Source: Streptomyces sp. NBC_01214
GTDB taxonomy: Bacteria; Actinomycetota; Actinomycetes; Streptomycetales; Streptomycetaceae
Assembly: GCF_026340975.1 (NCBI RefSeq)
Contig: NZ_JAPEOS010000002.1
Location: 824,501 to 888,500 of the forward strand
Reading direction: 5' to 3'
DNA: 64,000 bases
The notes under the pieces were generated by a model. The model was not told the origin of the DNA and searched no databases. It saw nothing but the letters and a program-made list of their open reading frames with translations. A program made the translations under genes and the position numbers. Positions 8,451 to 16,815 of the stretch are shown here, in pieces. Numbering within the stretch: the first letter of the stretch is position 1; each line of letters begins with the position of its first letter.

Positions 8451-9143
8451 TCAGCGGTCGCCTTCATCACGTTCGGCGGGGAATAGACGGCGCTCGTCCA
8501 TCTCCTTGATCAGGTCCTGGAACTCGGACCTGATCCAGTCGCGGGTCGCGACCTCGCCCAGGCCCATCCGCAGGGCGGCGATTTCCCGCGTCAGGTACTC
8601 GGTATCGGCGATGGACCGCTCGTTCTGCTTGCGGTCCTGCTCGTGGGTGACCCGGTCGCGGTCGTCCTGCCGGTTCTGCGCGAGCAGGATCAGCGGAGCC
8701 GCGTAGGAGGCCTGGAGCGACAGCATCAGCGTCAGGAAGATGAACGGGTACGGGTCGAACCGCAGGCCGTCCGGCGCGAAGATGTTCCACAGCACCCAGA
8801 CGATGATGACCAGCGTCATCCAGACGATGAACCGGCCGGTGCCCAGGAACCGCGCCACCCGCTCCGACAACCGCCCGAAGGCCTCCGGGTCGTACTCGGG
8901 CAGCAGCGACCGGCGCGGCGCGCGCGGCAGGTCCAGGCGCACCCGCGAGCGCGTCAGCGCGCTCGACCCGGTGCCCGAGGACCTCCCCGCACGCTCGCCG
9001 GAACGTTCCGCGGCCTCCACCGCCAGCCCGTGCTCGCGCGCCTGCGTCCGGGCCTGCTCGCGGCGCTCCCGGATCTGCTCCCGGCGCCGCTCGCGGGCCT
9101 GCTCGCCCCGCCCCCGTTCGAAGCGTCCTCGCTCAGCGGCCAC
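8451..9143 (-). CDS. DUF1003 membrane protein
   Basis: The 230-aa protein has a highly charged Arg/Glu-rich N-terminal helix of about 60 residues, probably coiled coil. Two membrane helices lie in the DUF1003 core (TGRFIVWMTLVIIVWVLWN and PYPFIFLTLMLSLQASYAAP), and LILLAQNRQDDRDR follows, the family signature. The C-terminal helical part is cytosolic. Family function is unknown. The start is GTG 9143, which overlaps the end of the MgtE-N gene by 11 nt, so the two are probably translationally coupled. Confidence 0.9.
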   Translation of the reverse strand: MAAERGRFERGRGEQARERRREQIRERREQARTQAREHGLAVEAAERSGERAGRSSGTGSSALTRSRVRLDLPRAPRRSLLPEYDPEAFGRLSERVARFLGTGRFIVWMTLVIIVWVLWNIFAPDGLRFDPYPFIFLTLMLSLQASYAAPLILLAQNRQDDRDRVTHEQDRKQNERSIADTEYLTREIAALRMGLGEVATRDWIRSEFQDLIKEMDERRLFPAERDEGDR

Positions 9144-10404
9144 CGAGGGCCTCCTCGGAATGGAAGTCCGTCTCCCGCCAGTCGTCCGGCAGCAGGTGGT
9201 CCAGCACGTCGTCCACGGTCACCGCGCCCAGCAGCGAGCCGCTCTCGTCGACCACCGGCACCGCCACCATGTTGTAGGCGGCCAGGTGCGTGGTCACCGC
9301 GGGCAGCGAGGCGTTCGGCCGCAGCGGCGGGAGGTCCGTGTCCACGATCGAGCTGACCAGCGTGAACGGAGGGTCCCGCAGCAGCCGCTGGAAGTGCACC
9401 GTGCCCAGGTACTTGCCCGTCGGCGTCTCGTCCGGCGGCCGGCACACGTACACCTGCGCCGCCAGCGCCGGCGACAGGTCCGCCTGCCGTACGCGGGCCA
9501 GCGCGTCCGCGACCGTCGCGTCCGGCCGCAGCACGATCGGCTCGGTGGTCATCAGACCGCCCGCGGTGTTCTCCTCGTAGGACAGCAGGCGGCGCACGTC
9601 GGCCGCGTCGTCCGGCTGCATCAGCGTCAGCAGCCGCTCCTTGTCGTCCTCCGGCAGCTCCGAGAGCAGGTCGGCCGCGTCGTCCGGGTCCATCGCCTCC
9701 AGGACGTCCGCGGCGCGCTCCTCCTTCAGCTTGCCGAGGATCTCCACCTGCTCGTCTTCCGGGAGCTCCTCCAGCACGTCCGCGAGCCGGTCGTCGTCGA
9801 GGGCGTTGGCCACCTCGGCGCGCCGCTTCGGCGTCAGGTGGTGCAGCACGTTCGCCACGTCCGCCGGGCGCATCTGCTCGAAGGTGGCGACCAGGTTCTC
9901 GGCGCCCTGCCCGTGCTCCTCGAGCGAGAAGCCCGTCACCGCCGACCACTCCACCGTCAGGGCCTCGCCGCGCCGGCGCAGCGCCCCCGACTTGCCCTTC
10001 CGTACGAAGATCCGGTCGATCTCCCAGTCCCGGCGGGCCGGCAGCTGCTGGATGGCCACGTCCAGGACGGTGACCTCCTCGCCGCTCGCGACCAGCGTCA
10101 CCCGCCGGTCCAGCAGCTCGCCCAGGACCAGGCGTTCGGTCGGGCGCTGCTCGAACCGCCGCATGTTGATCACACCGGTGGTGATGACCTGGCCGGACTC
10201 CACGCCGGTGACCCGGGTCATCGGCAGGAAGATCCGCCGCCGGCTGACGACCTCGACCACCAGGCCCAGCAGCCGCGGCGGGCGCCCGCCGACCCGGAGC
10301 ATCGCCACGAGGTCGCGGACCCGGCCGACCTGGTCGCCGTTGGGATCGAAGACGGGCACACCCGACAGATGCGAGACGAAGATCCGCGGGGCGCCTGCAA
10401 CCAT
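9133..10404 (-). CDS. PRC-barrel, MgtE N-terminal and CBS domain protein without membrane domain
   Basis: Domains in order are a PRC-barrel-like segment (about residues 1-80: FVSHLSGVPVFDPNGDQVGR), a second barrel-like strand region, the acidic superhelical MgtE-N repeat region (LEELPEDEQVEILGKL, LLSELPEDDKERLL), and a CBS pair (MTTEPIVLRPDATVADAL; LGAVTVDDVLDHLLPDDW). There is no MgtE transmembrane part, so it cannot itself be a channel. It may be a soluble Mg2+ or nucleotide sensor. ATG 10404 has an AGGAGG site seven bases upstream and is preferred over TTG 10431. It is first in the minus-strand operon with DUF1003 and perhaps mrp. Confidence 0.9.
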   Translation of the reverse strand: MVAGAPRIFVSHLSGVPVFDPNGDQVGRVRDLVAMLRVGGRPPRLLGLVVEVVSRRRIFLPMTRVTGVESGQVITTGVINMRRFEQRPTERLVLGELLDRRVTLVASGEEVTVLDVAIQQLPARRDWEIDRIFVRKGKSGALRRRGEALTVEWSAVTGFSLEEHGQGAENLVATFEQMRPADVANVLHHLTPKRRAEVANALDDDRLADVLEELPEDEQVEILGKLKEERAADVLEAMDPDDAADLLSELPEDDKERLLTLMQPDDAADVRRLLSYEENTAGGLMTTEPIVLRPDATVADALARVRQADLSPALAAQVYVCRPPDETPTGKYLGTVHFQRLLRDPPFTLVSSIVDTDLPPLRPNASLPAVTTHLAAYNMVAVPVVDESGSLLGAVTVDDVLDHLLPDDWRETDFHSEEALGGR

Positions 10405-10591
10405 CCGAGCGCCTCCTAGTGCGTCGATCAAGAGTCGTGCCGCCCCTCAGGCTAGCCCGTGCCGCCCGAAAGCGTCCTGGTGGGGCGGTCCGGCCGGGGG
10501 CGGGCGAACACCGGGGCGCGGTCGCGGGGCGCGAGGTACGGGCGGGTACGCTGCCTGCTGCTCGCAGACGACCGACGAGAGGCACCCGCCC

Positions 10592-11383
10592 GTGACCGCC
10601 TACTTCCCTGCCGCGCGGCTGCGCCGGGCCGCCTTCATCGGTGTGTTGTGCGCGGGCCTCGCCGTCACCGGTACGGGCTGCGGGGAGGATCCCGACAAGG
10701 GCACGAACGGCGTCGGCAAGCTGTCCGCCGACAAGATCGAGGCGAAGGCGAAGGCGGCCGCGACGGAGGCCGACTCGGTGCACCTGTCCGGCACGCTGGT
10801 GAGCGGCGGCAAGTCCTTCACCCTCGACATGCGGCTGAAGGCGGACGGCGGCTCCGGCGAGGTGAAGTCCAACGAGGACACCTTCCAGCTGCTGCGCGTG
10901 GGCGAGCAGCTGTACCTGAAGGCGAGCGCGGCGTTCTGGGGCCAGTCCGACTCGGCCGGCAAGCTCGGCGACAAGTTCGTGAAGGTGCCCGAGGGCGACC
11001 CCTCGTACAAGCAGTTCCGCGGCTTCACCGACATGGACGTACTGCTGGACGGGCTGCTCGGGCTGGAGGGCAAGCTCGCCAAGGGCGCGTACACCCAGGT
11101 CGGGCACACGCGCGCGGTCCAGGTCACGGCGAACGAGGGCAAGGGCGGCAAGCTGTCGGTCTCGCTGGAGGGCACCCCGTACCCGTTGATGATGGAGCGG
11201 GCGGGCGGCGCCGGGCGGGTGGAACTCGCCGAGTGGGGCAAGACGTTCCCGCTGGAGGCGCCCGCGCAGGACCAGACGGTCGACTACGGGTCCCAGCTGC
11301 CGACGACCAAGGACCAGGGCGGCGCCCCCGCCCCAGCCCCCTCCAAGGGCTCCGGCCAGGGCGCGAACCCGACGAAGCCGTAA
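10592..11383 (+). CDS. Secreted lipoprotein, possibly LppX/LprG-like
   Basis: The GTG 10592 start gives a 263-aa product. It has a signal peptide (RLRRAAFIGVLCAGLAVTG) and the lipobox VTGTGC at about residues 25-30, so the mature protein is lipid-anchored outside the cell. The mature part (LSADKIEAKAKAAATEADSV, then alternating beta strands such as FTLDMRLKADG and EQLYLKAS) resembles the LppX/LprAFG fold, which binds lipids in mycobacteria. That assignment is tentative. It ends in a Pro/Gly-rich tail. It is monocistronic and divergent from the MgtE-N operon. Confidence 0.82.
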   Translation: MTAYFPAARLRRAAFIGVLCAGLAVTGTGCGEDPDKGTNGVGKLSADKIEAKAKAAATEADSVHLSGTLVSGGKSFTLDMRLKADGGSGEVKSNEDTFQLLRVGEQLYLKASAAFWGQSDSAGKLGDKFVKVPEGDPSYKQFRGFTDMDVLLDGLLGLEGKLAKGAYTQVGHTRAVQVTANEGKGGKLSVSLEGTPYPLMMERAGGAGRVELAEWGKTFPLEAPAQDQTVDYGSQLPTTKDQGGAPAPAPSKGSGQGANPTKP

Positions 11384-11464
11384 CGCTTCGCCGGGCCGCG
11401 GGTGCCACGGGCGGATCGGGTGGCGGCCGGGGCCGGGCGCATGCCGGGGCGTCCTACGGCAGGG

Positions 11465-11980
11465 TCACCCCCGGGCGGCCTTCTTGCGCTTCAGCAGCAG
11501 CTTCGGCAGGCCCGCCGGAACGGCCCTGCGGGTCGTCGCCGGGGACGGCAGCGGAACCGCGACGAGCGAGCCGTCCGGGAGCTGCGACCGGACCGATTCC
11601 GGCTCCAACCGCAGCAGCCGGCACTCCCGCGCCCACCGCTCGGTCATGTCTTCCGAGTCGGACGCGTTCAGCCGCTTGCCCTTGAGCTCGGCGACCGCCG
11701 CCGCCCACTCCTCGCCGCGGGGCGCCAGCTCCCGTACCGTCGCCGTCCAGGCCACCAGCCGGCCGCCCTTGTCCTTGCTCCGTACGGTCACCTCGGCACT
11801 CGAGCCGTTCGCCAGCCCGGGGAACGGCTGCTCGCCGGGCCCGTCGCCCAGCACATGGGCCGCGCCGTCCACCCAGGCGTGCCACAGGGCGCGGTCGGCC
11901 CCGTCGCCGCGCACCCAGATCAGGCCGGACTTCTTGGTGGCCTCCTCGACGAGGGCCAGGTCGAGCGTGCTGAGAGTCAT
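11465..11980 (-). CDS. Conserved hypothetical protein
   Basis: The 171-aa product from ATG 11980 has an N-terminus MTLSTLDLALVEEATKKSGL. A region rich in beta strands follows (LIWVRGDGADRALWHAWVDG, SAEVTVRSKDKGGRLVAWTA), with a basic C-terminus (LPKLLLKRKKAARG). The beta-rich core is suggestive of a small split-barrel, but no cofactor motif is visible and I do not assign a function. It is downstream of corA on the same strand, 73 nt away, and may share its transcript. Confidence 0.75.
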   Translation of the reverse strand: MTLSTLDLALVEEATKKSGLIWVRGDGADRALWHAWVDGAAHVLGDGPGEQPFPGLANGSSAEVTVRSKDKGGRLVAWTATVRELAPRGEEWAAAVAELKGKRLNASDSEDMTERWARECRLLRLEPESVRSQLPDGSLVAVPLPSPATTRRAVPAGLPKLLLKRKKAARG

Positions 11981-12053
11981 GCCGACAGGGTAGGGGGTCG
12001 CCCCCCGCGCGCGAGCCGGCGTCCCGGCCCGCGGGACCCGCACCGGGCCCGGC

Positions 12054-13169
12054 TCAGAGCCAGCCGTTGCGGCGCAGCGCGCGGTGGATGGTGAAGCAGG
12101 AGGCGACGATCGCGGCCATCACCATCGGATAGCCGTACCGCCAGTGGAGTTCCGGCATGTGATCGAAGTTCATCCCGTACACGCCGCAGATCATCGTCGG
12201 CACGGCGATGATCGCCGCCCAGGAGGTGATCTTGCGCATGTCCTCGTTCTGGGCGACCGTCGCCTGCGCGAGATTGGCCTGGAGGATCGAGTTCAGCAGC
12301 TCGTCGAAGCCCACCACCTGCTCGTGGACCCGCGCCAGGTGGTCGGCGACGTCGCGGAAGTACTTCTGGATGTCCGGGTCCACCAACCGCATCGGCCGCT
12401 CGCTCAGCAGCTCCATCGGACGCAGCAGCGGGGAGACCGCCCGCTTGAACTCCAGCACCTCGCGCTTGAGTTGGTAGATGCGGCCCGCGTCGCCGCCGCG
12501 CGCACTGCCCTTGGCGGGGGCGGCGAAGACCTCGCTCTCCACCTCGTCGATGTCGTCCTGCACCGCCGCCGCGACCGCGATGTACCCGTCGACCACGTGG
12601 TCGGCGATGGAGTGCAGGACCGACGAGGGGCCCTTGGCGAGCAGGTCCGGGTCGTCCTGGAGGCGGTGGCGCAGTCCCTTGAGGGAGCCCTGCCCGCCGT
12701 GCCGGACGGTGATGACGAAGTCGGGGCCTGTGAAGCACATCACTTCGCCGGTCTCCACCACCTCGCTGGTGGCGGTCAGTTCGGCGTGGTCGATGTAGTG
12801 GATCGTCTTGAAGACGGTGAAGAGGGTGTCGTCGTAGCGCTCCAGCTTCGGCCGCTGGTGCGCGTGCACCGCGTCCTCCACGGCCAGCGGGTGCAGTCCG
12901 AAGGTCGCGGCGATCCCCGCGAACTCGGCCTCCGTCGGCTCGTGCAGGCCGATCCAGGCGAACCCGCCGTCCTCGCGGACCCGGCGGATCGCCTCACGGG
13001 GCGTCAGACATACCGGACCCAGCATCCGCCGCCCGTCGCGGTACACGGCGCAGTCGACCACCGCGCTGCTCGCCGACGGGTCGCGCGTGGTGTCGTAGCC
13101 GGGCTGGACGGGGGTGGCCCTGCGCAGGGACGGACGTACGGCCGCACGCAGGTAGGGCAGCATCGACAT
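12054..13169 (-). CDS. corA: CorA-family magnesium/cobalt channel
   Basis: The 371-aa protein has a large cytosolic alpha/beta and helical funnel (LHPLAVEDAVHAHQRPKLE is the family helix) and two C-terminal membrane helices. The signature YGMNF lies at the end of the first helix, and the loop (DHMPELHW) is acidic as in CorA. It conducts Mg2+ inward as a pentamer. ATG 13169 is preceded by AAGGAG with six-base spacing. It has a 5' region of nearly 400 nt with no canonical riboswitch that I can recognise. Its neighbourhood with MgtE-N and Mrp matches that of Rv1239c as I recall it. Confidence 0.94.
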   Translation of the reverse strand: MSMLPYLRAAVRPSLRRATPVQPGYDTTRDPSASSAVVDCAVYRDGRRMLGPVCLTPREAIRRVREDGGFAWIGLHEPTEAEFAGIAATFGLHPLAVEDAVHAHQRPKLERYDDTLFTVFKTIHYIDHAELTATSEVVETGEVMCFTGPDFVITVRHGGQGSLKGLRHRLQDDPDLLAKGPSSVLHSIADHVVDGYIAVAAAVQDDIDEVESEVFAAPAKGSARGGDAGRIYQLKREVLEFKRAVSPLLRPMELLSERPMRLVDPDIQKYFRDVADHLARVHEQVVGFDELLNSILQANLAQATVAQNEDMRKITSWAAIIAVPTMICGVYGMNFDHMPELHWRYGYPMVMAAIVASCFTIHRALRRNGWL

Positions 13170-13563
13170 GGCAGGCTCCTTCTCGCGCACGGCTGCGGAC
13201 CGTACGGGTGGGAGACCCTCCACCGGAGACGGGCGGGCAGGCCCGGGCGGGGGAGGGAACAGGACGGGAGGACAAACGTTCTGCCGTCGCTCTTCTACTG
13301 ATCAGCGGATCAGACGGATCGAGCAGATCAAAGGGGGCGGGATGCGCCCGTCACAGAAGTGGAAGAGCGATTGGTACTGCACGATCGACTTCGGTCCACC
13401 GCAGCCCCACCTCCTCCGGCCGGTCCCCCGTGAGGGACGTCCTGTTGCCGGGGCACTGAAACACCGCTTCTGCGTGCGGCCCCGAACAGCTGTCAACACT
13501 ATCAGCCGACGGATGGTCAAGACCCGCCCTTTACCCGCCTGATACGAGTTCTATGCTCGCTTC
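13170..13563. other. Divergent intergenic region between corA and the SUFU gene, with a candidate small ORF
   Basis: This 394-nt stretch has a TTGACA on the minus strand at 13491-13496 that could be the -35 of corA. Between about 13342 and 13430, positions divisible by three are almost all G or C, a sign of coding. It can be read on plus from ATG 13342 (beginning MRPSQKWKSDWYCTIDFG, 66 codons to 13542) or on minus ending at 13302 (VQYQSLFHFCDGRIPPP). I cannot decide between them. No M-box or other Mg2+ riboswitch consensus was recognised. Confidence 0.4.
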
Positions 13564-14148
13564 ATGGCAGAAATTCTGGCTCTCGTGGAGGCCCGGCTGC
13601 GGACGGCGTTCGGTGAACCCGACGCACGCGCCGCCGTCACCTTCCTGGGCACCGACCGCATCGAGGTACTCCGTTTCGCCGAGGGCGACCTCGTGCGGTA
13701 CGCGACCCTCGGGATGTCCGCGCACCCGATGACCGATCCGACCGCCGTGGTCGCCGACCCCGTACGGGGCCCGCGCGCCGAGCTCGTGCTGACCGTACGG
13801 GCGGGCCTCGCGGCCACCGACAAACTCCTGCGGCCGCTCGCGGTGCTGGCCGCGTCCCCCCAGGTCGAGGGGCTGATCGTGGCACCGGGGGCCTCGCTGG
13901 ACGTGGGCGAACCGCTCTGGGACGGGGCCCCCTTCAGCTCCGTCCTCGTGGCGGAACCGGGCGGTCTGGTCGAGGACCTGGAGCTCGACGAGCCCATGGA
14001 CCCGGTCCACTTCCTCCCCTTGCTGCCGATGACGGCGAACGAGGCCGCCTGGAAGCGCGTGCACGGAGCGGCCGCGCTCCAGGAACGCTGGCTCGCGCGC
14101 GGGACGGACCTGCGGGACCCTTTGCGTAGCGCCGTCGCACTGGACTGA
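13564..14148 (+). CDS. Suppressor-of-fused (SUFU) domain protein
   Basis: The 194-aa product matches the bacterial SUFU-like family. It has an N-terminal helix (ILALVEARLRTAFGE), a beta-rich middle (RVRYATLGMSAHPM region with TLGMS) and the late conserved segment VHFLPLLPMTANEAAWKRVHG. Bacterial SUFU-domain proteins are often immunity or accessory proteins to polymorphic toxins, but no toxin gene is adjacent here and a housekeeping role is possible. The start is ATG 13564. It is followed after 60 nt by the DUF6758 gene on the same strand. Confidence 0.82.
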   Translation: MAEILALVEARLRTAFGEPDARAAVTFLGTDRIEVLRFAEGDLVRYATLGMSAHPMTDPTAVVADPVRGPRAELVLTVRAGLAATDKLLRPLAVLAASPQVEGLIVAPGASLDVGEPLWDGAPFSSVLVAEPGGLVEDLELDEPMDPVHFLPLLPMTANEAAWKRVHGAAALQERWLARGTDLRDPLRSAVALD

Positions 14149-14208
14149 GGGCCCGGACGGGTGAGCGTGCCTTGACTGGGGGCCGGGCGGGGAGGAGCGT
14201 GGCTTCTT

Positions 14209-14853
14209 ATGAGGGGTGAACCAAGTTGCCCGAAGTGCGGCGGCCGGGTCAGGGCGCCCGGACTCTTCTCCGACTCCTGGCAGTGCGCGGTGCACGGCGC
14301 CGTCCACCCCCTGCAACCCGTCATCCCGCCGAGCGTCGAAGGCCTGAGCGTGGTCGTGCACCGGGCACGGGTGCCGGTGTGGATGCCGTGGCCGCTGCCG
14401 GTGGGGTGGCTGTTCACCGGGGTGGCGTCCGCCGGTGACGACCGGGGCGGTGGCCGGGCGACCGCGGTGGCGTGTTCCGGACCCGGGCCACTGGGCGGGA
14501 TCGGCGAGCTGTTGCTGATCGCGGAGGAGCTGGGCGTGGGCCTCGGCGCCCGGTACGCGGGCATCGACGGCGTCGACCCCGGCTCGTCCATCAACGTATC
14601 GGCGCCGCCCCACGCCAAGGTGGTCGCGGCGGGCCGCCCGACACCGTTGTGGCACGTGGGCGGCGGCCCCGACGACCGGGCCGTCTTCGCCGGCGAGGCG
14701 CGCGGCCTGTGGCTCTGGGCCATCGTCTGGCCGGAGCAGTCCGGCCTGCTGATGTACGACGAGCTCGTCCTCACCGACCTGCGCGACGCGGGAGCCGAGG
14801 TCGAGCTCGTTCCGTGCGGGGCCCTGAGTCCCCGCATCCTGGGCCCCGCCTGA
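14209..14853 (+). CDS. DUF6758-type zinc-ribbon protein
   Basis: The 214-aa protein starts with a rubredoxin-like knuckle (PSCPKCGGRVRAPG, then WQCAVHG), a likely C-x2-C...C-x2-H zinc site in the first 35 residues. The remaining alpha/beta domain contains WMPWPLPVGWLFTGV, GPGPLGGIGELLLIAEELGV and GLWLWAIVWPEQSG. I recall this as a Streptomyces-conserved family of unknown function. It has no signal peptide. It lies between the SUFU and PHP genes in the same direction, with gaps of 60-69 nt. Confidence 0.83.
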   Translation: MRGEPSCPKCGGRVRAPGLFSDSWQCAVHGAVHPLQPVIPPSVEGLSVVVHRARVPVWMPWPLPVGWLFTGVASAGDDRGGGRATAVACSGPGPLGGIGELLLIAEELGVGLGARYAGIDGVDPGSSINVSAPPHAKVVAAGRPTPLWHVGGGPDDRAVFAGEARGLWLWAIVWPEQSGLLMYDELVLTDLRDAGAEVELVPCGALSPRILGPA

Positions 14854-14922
14854 GGCCGAGGGGGGTCAGCGGCCCGGTTATCCTGGAGCGTCCCCCGTAC
14901 GTACGACCCATGGAGCCAGGCT

Positions 14923-15786
14923 GTGCGCATCGACCTGCACGCCCACTCCACGGCCTCCGACGGTACGGACACCCCCGCCGAGCTTGTGCGCAATGCCGCC
15001 GGTGCCGGGCTGGACGTGGTGGCGCTGACCGACCACGACACCGTGCGCGGATACGGCGAGGCCCTCGCGGCCCTGCCCGCCGGGCTGACGCTGGTGACCG
15101 GGGCCGAGCTGTCCTGCCGCCTCGACGGGGTCGGCGTGCACATGCTCGCGTACCTCTTCGACCCCGAGGAGCCCGAGCTGGCCCGGGAGCGGGAGCTCGT
15201 CCGCGACGACCGCACCCCGCGCGCACAGGCCATGATCGGCAAGCTTCAGGACCTCGGCGTCGACGTCACCTGGGAGCAGGTGGCCAGGATCGCCGGTGAC
15301 GGCTCGGTCGGGCGGCCGCACATCGCCACCGCCCTCGTCGAGCTGGGCGTCGTCCCCACCGTCTCGGACGCCTTCACGCCCGAGTGGCTCGCCGACGGCG
15401 GCCGCGCGTACGCCGAGAAGCACGAGCTCGACCCGTTCGAGGCCGTGCGCCTGGTCAAGGCGGCCGGCGGGGTCACCGTCCTCGCGCACCCCGCCGCCGT
15501 CAAGCGCGGCCGGTGCGTCTCGGAGTCCGCGATGGCCGAGCTGGCGACCGCGGGCCTGGACGGCATCGAGGTGGACCACATGGACCACGACGCCGACACC
15601 CGTGCGCGACTGCGCGGCCTGGCGGCCGACCTCGGCCTGCTGACCACGGGCTCCAGCGACTACCACGGCAGCCGCAAGACCTGTCGCCTCGGGGAGTACA
15701 CGACCGACCCCGAGATCTACGGCGAGATCACGCGCCGCGCGACGGGGGCCTTCCCGGTGCCGGGCGCCGGCGGACGCGAGCGCTGA
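14923..15786 (+). CDS. PHP-domain metal-dependent phosphoesterase
   Basis: The 287-aa product carries the PHP motifs. These are DLHAHSTASDGTDTP (residues 4-18), LTDHDTVRGY (about 36-45), GAELSC (about 66-71), VLAHPA and SSDYHGSRK near the C-terminus, which bind a trinuclear metal centre. Similar proteins are 3',5'-nucleoside bisphosphate or 5'-RNA exonuclease-type phosphatases (YciV/RnmAm class), so a role in pAp turnover or RNA-end processing is likely. The start is GTG 14923. The marC gene follows after 75 nt. Confidence 0.9.
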   Translation: MRIDLHAHSTASDGTDTPAELVRNAAGAGLDVVALTDHDTVRGYGEALAALPAGLTLVTGAELSCRLDGVGVHMLAYLFDPEEPELARERELVRDDRTPRAQAMIGKLQDLGVDVTWEQVARIAGDGSVGRPHIATALVELGVVPTVSDAFTPEWLADGGRAYAEKHELDPFEAVRLVKAAGGVTVLAHPAAVKRGRCVSESAMAELATAGLDGIEVDHMDHDADTRARLRGLAADLGLLTTGSSDYHGSRKTCRLGEYTTDPEIYGEITRRATGAFPVPGAGGRER

Positions 15787-15861
15787 CCGGCCGGATCCGG
15801 CCCGCTCCACCCGTCCCACACTTCTTCTTCGCGACACCCCTCTCTTCTGCAAGGCATCACT

Positions 15862-16467
15862 GTGTTTGATTTCGCCGTCTTCGGATCCCTTTTTCTCACC
15901 CTTTTTGTGATTATGGACCCGCCGGGGATCACGCCGATCTTCCTGGCGCTGACCTCCGGCCGCCCCGTCAAGGTGCAGCGCCGCATGGCCTGGCAGGCCG
16001 TCTGCGTGGCCTTCGGCGTCATCGCGGTCTTCGGCATCTGCGGCCAGCAGATCCTGGACTACCTGCACGTCTCCGTCCCGGCGCTGATGATCGCCGGTGG
16101 TCTGCTGCTCCTGCTCATCGCGTTGGACCTGCTCACCGGCAAGAACGACGAGCCGAAGCAGACCAAGGACGTGAACGTGGCCCTGGTCCCGCTGGGCATG
16201 CCGCTGCTGGCCGGGCCCGGCGCGATCGTGTCCGTGATCCTGGCCGTCCAGAAGGTCGACGGCGCCGCCGGGCAGGTCTCCGTCTGGGCCGCGATCGTGG
16301 CCATGCACGTCGTGCTGTGGATCACCATGCGCTACTCGCTGGTGATCATCCGGGTCATCAAGGACGGCGGCGTCGTCCTCGTCACCCGGCTCGCCGGCAT
16401 GATGCTCTCGGCGATCGCCGTCCAGCAGATCATCAACGGCGTGCTCCAGGTGGTCGGCGCAGCCTGA
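15862..16467 (+). CDS. MarC-family integral membrane protein
   Basis: The 201-aa protein has six membrane helices. The N-terminal FVIMDPPGITPIFLALTSG is the MarC/UPF0056 signature, and the central VALVPLGMPLLAGPGAIVSV is the second conserved half. Despite the name, E. coli MarC is not involved in multiple antibiotic resistance, and the family function is unknown (transport is suspected). The start is GTG 15862. It ends a three- or four-gene plus-strand run closed by a strong terminator. Confidence 0.92.
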   Translation: MFDFAVFGSLFLTLFVIMDPPGITPIFLALTSGRPVKVQRRMAWQAVCVAFGVIAVFGICGQQILDYLHVSVPALMIAGGLLLLLIALDLLTGKNDEPKQTKDVNVALVPLGMPLLAGPGAIVSVILAVQKVDGAAGQVSVWAAIVAMHVVLWITMRYSLVIIRVIKDGGVVLVTRLAGMMLSAIAVQQIINGVLQVVGAA

Positions 16468-16518
16468 GGCCCCGCCCCGCCCGCCCCGTGCCCGCCGCGC
16501 GCGGCCGGCACGTGCGAA

Positions 16519-16559
16519 CGCCCCCGCACCGGGATCGGTGCGGGGGCGCGAACGTTTTT
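16519..16559. terminator. Hairpin terminator with T-run, probably bidirectional
   Basis: A 13-bp perfect stem (left arm CGCCCCCGCACCG) with a GGAT loop is followed by CGAACG and a TTTTT run on the plus strand. It separates convergent marC and the 50-aa gene. Confidence 0.85.
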
Positions 16560-16570
16560 CGTGCGATGCG

Positions 16571-16723
16571 TCAGCAGGACGCACTCTCGGCCGGTCGGAT
16601 CAGGATGCGCTGGCCCACGGCTGCGGCCTGCTGCACGATCCGGTTGACGGAGGCCGCGTCGACGACGGTGCGGTCCACGGCGGATCCGTCGACGTCGTCC
16701 AGGCGCAGAATCTCGAAGCGCAC
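16571..16723 (-). CDS. Small conserved protein, 50 aa
   Basis: The GTG 16723 start has an AAGGGAG site upstream. The product reads VRFEILRLDDVDGSAVDRTV and ends with a Cys (ESASC). Third positions are strongly GC-rich, which supports a real gene. I recall similar short proteins in other Streptomyces at this position but know no function. The sequence predicts a beta strand followed by two helices. It lies 92 nt downstream of the alpha/beta hydrolase on the same strand. TACACT in that gap could be a -10 of its own promoter. Confidence 0.75.
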   Translation of the reverse strand: MRFEILRLDDVDGSAVDRTVVDAASVNRIVQQAAAVGQRILIRPAESASC

Positions 16724-16815
16724 GGGCTTCTCCCTTCGTCAGTGTTTCTCCTTGCACTGGTCCAACGAAGTGTAGGCCGCAATCATTCCCTACGCTAAGG
16801 AAATTTTTTCACTGG

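Noticed and set aside
13170..13563. Mg2+ riboswitch (M-box) in the corA leader
   Set aside because: I compared the minus-strand leader with the conserved M-box core as I remember it and saw no match.
13564..14148. Toxin-immunity pair with the SUFU and SUKH-4 genes
   Set aside because: Neither has an adjacent polymorphic toxin gene, and they are 25 kb apart. The immunity label is only from family membership.
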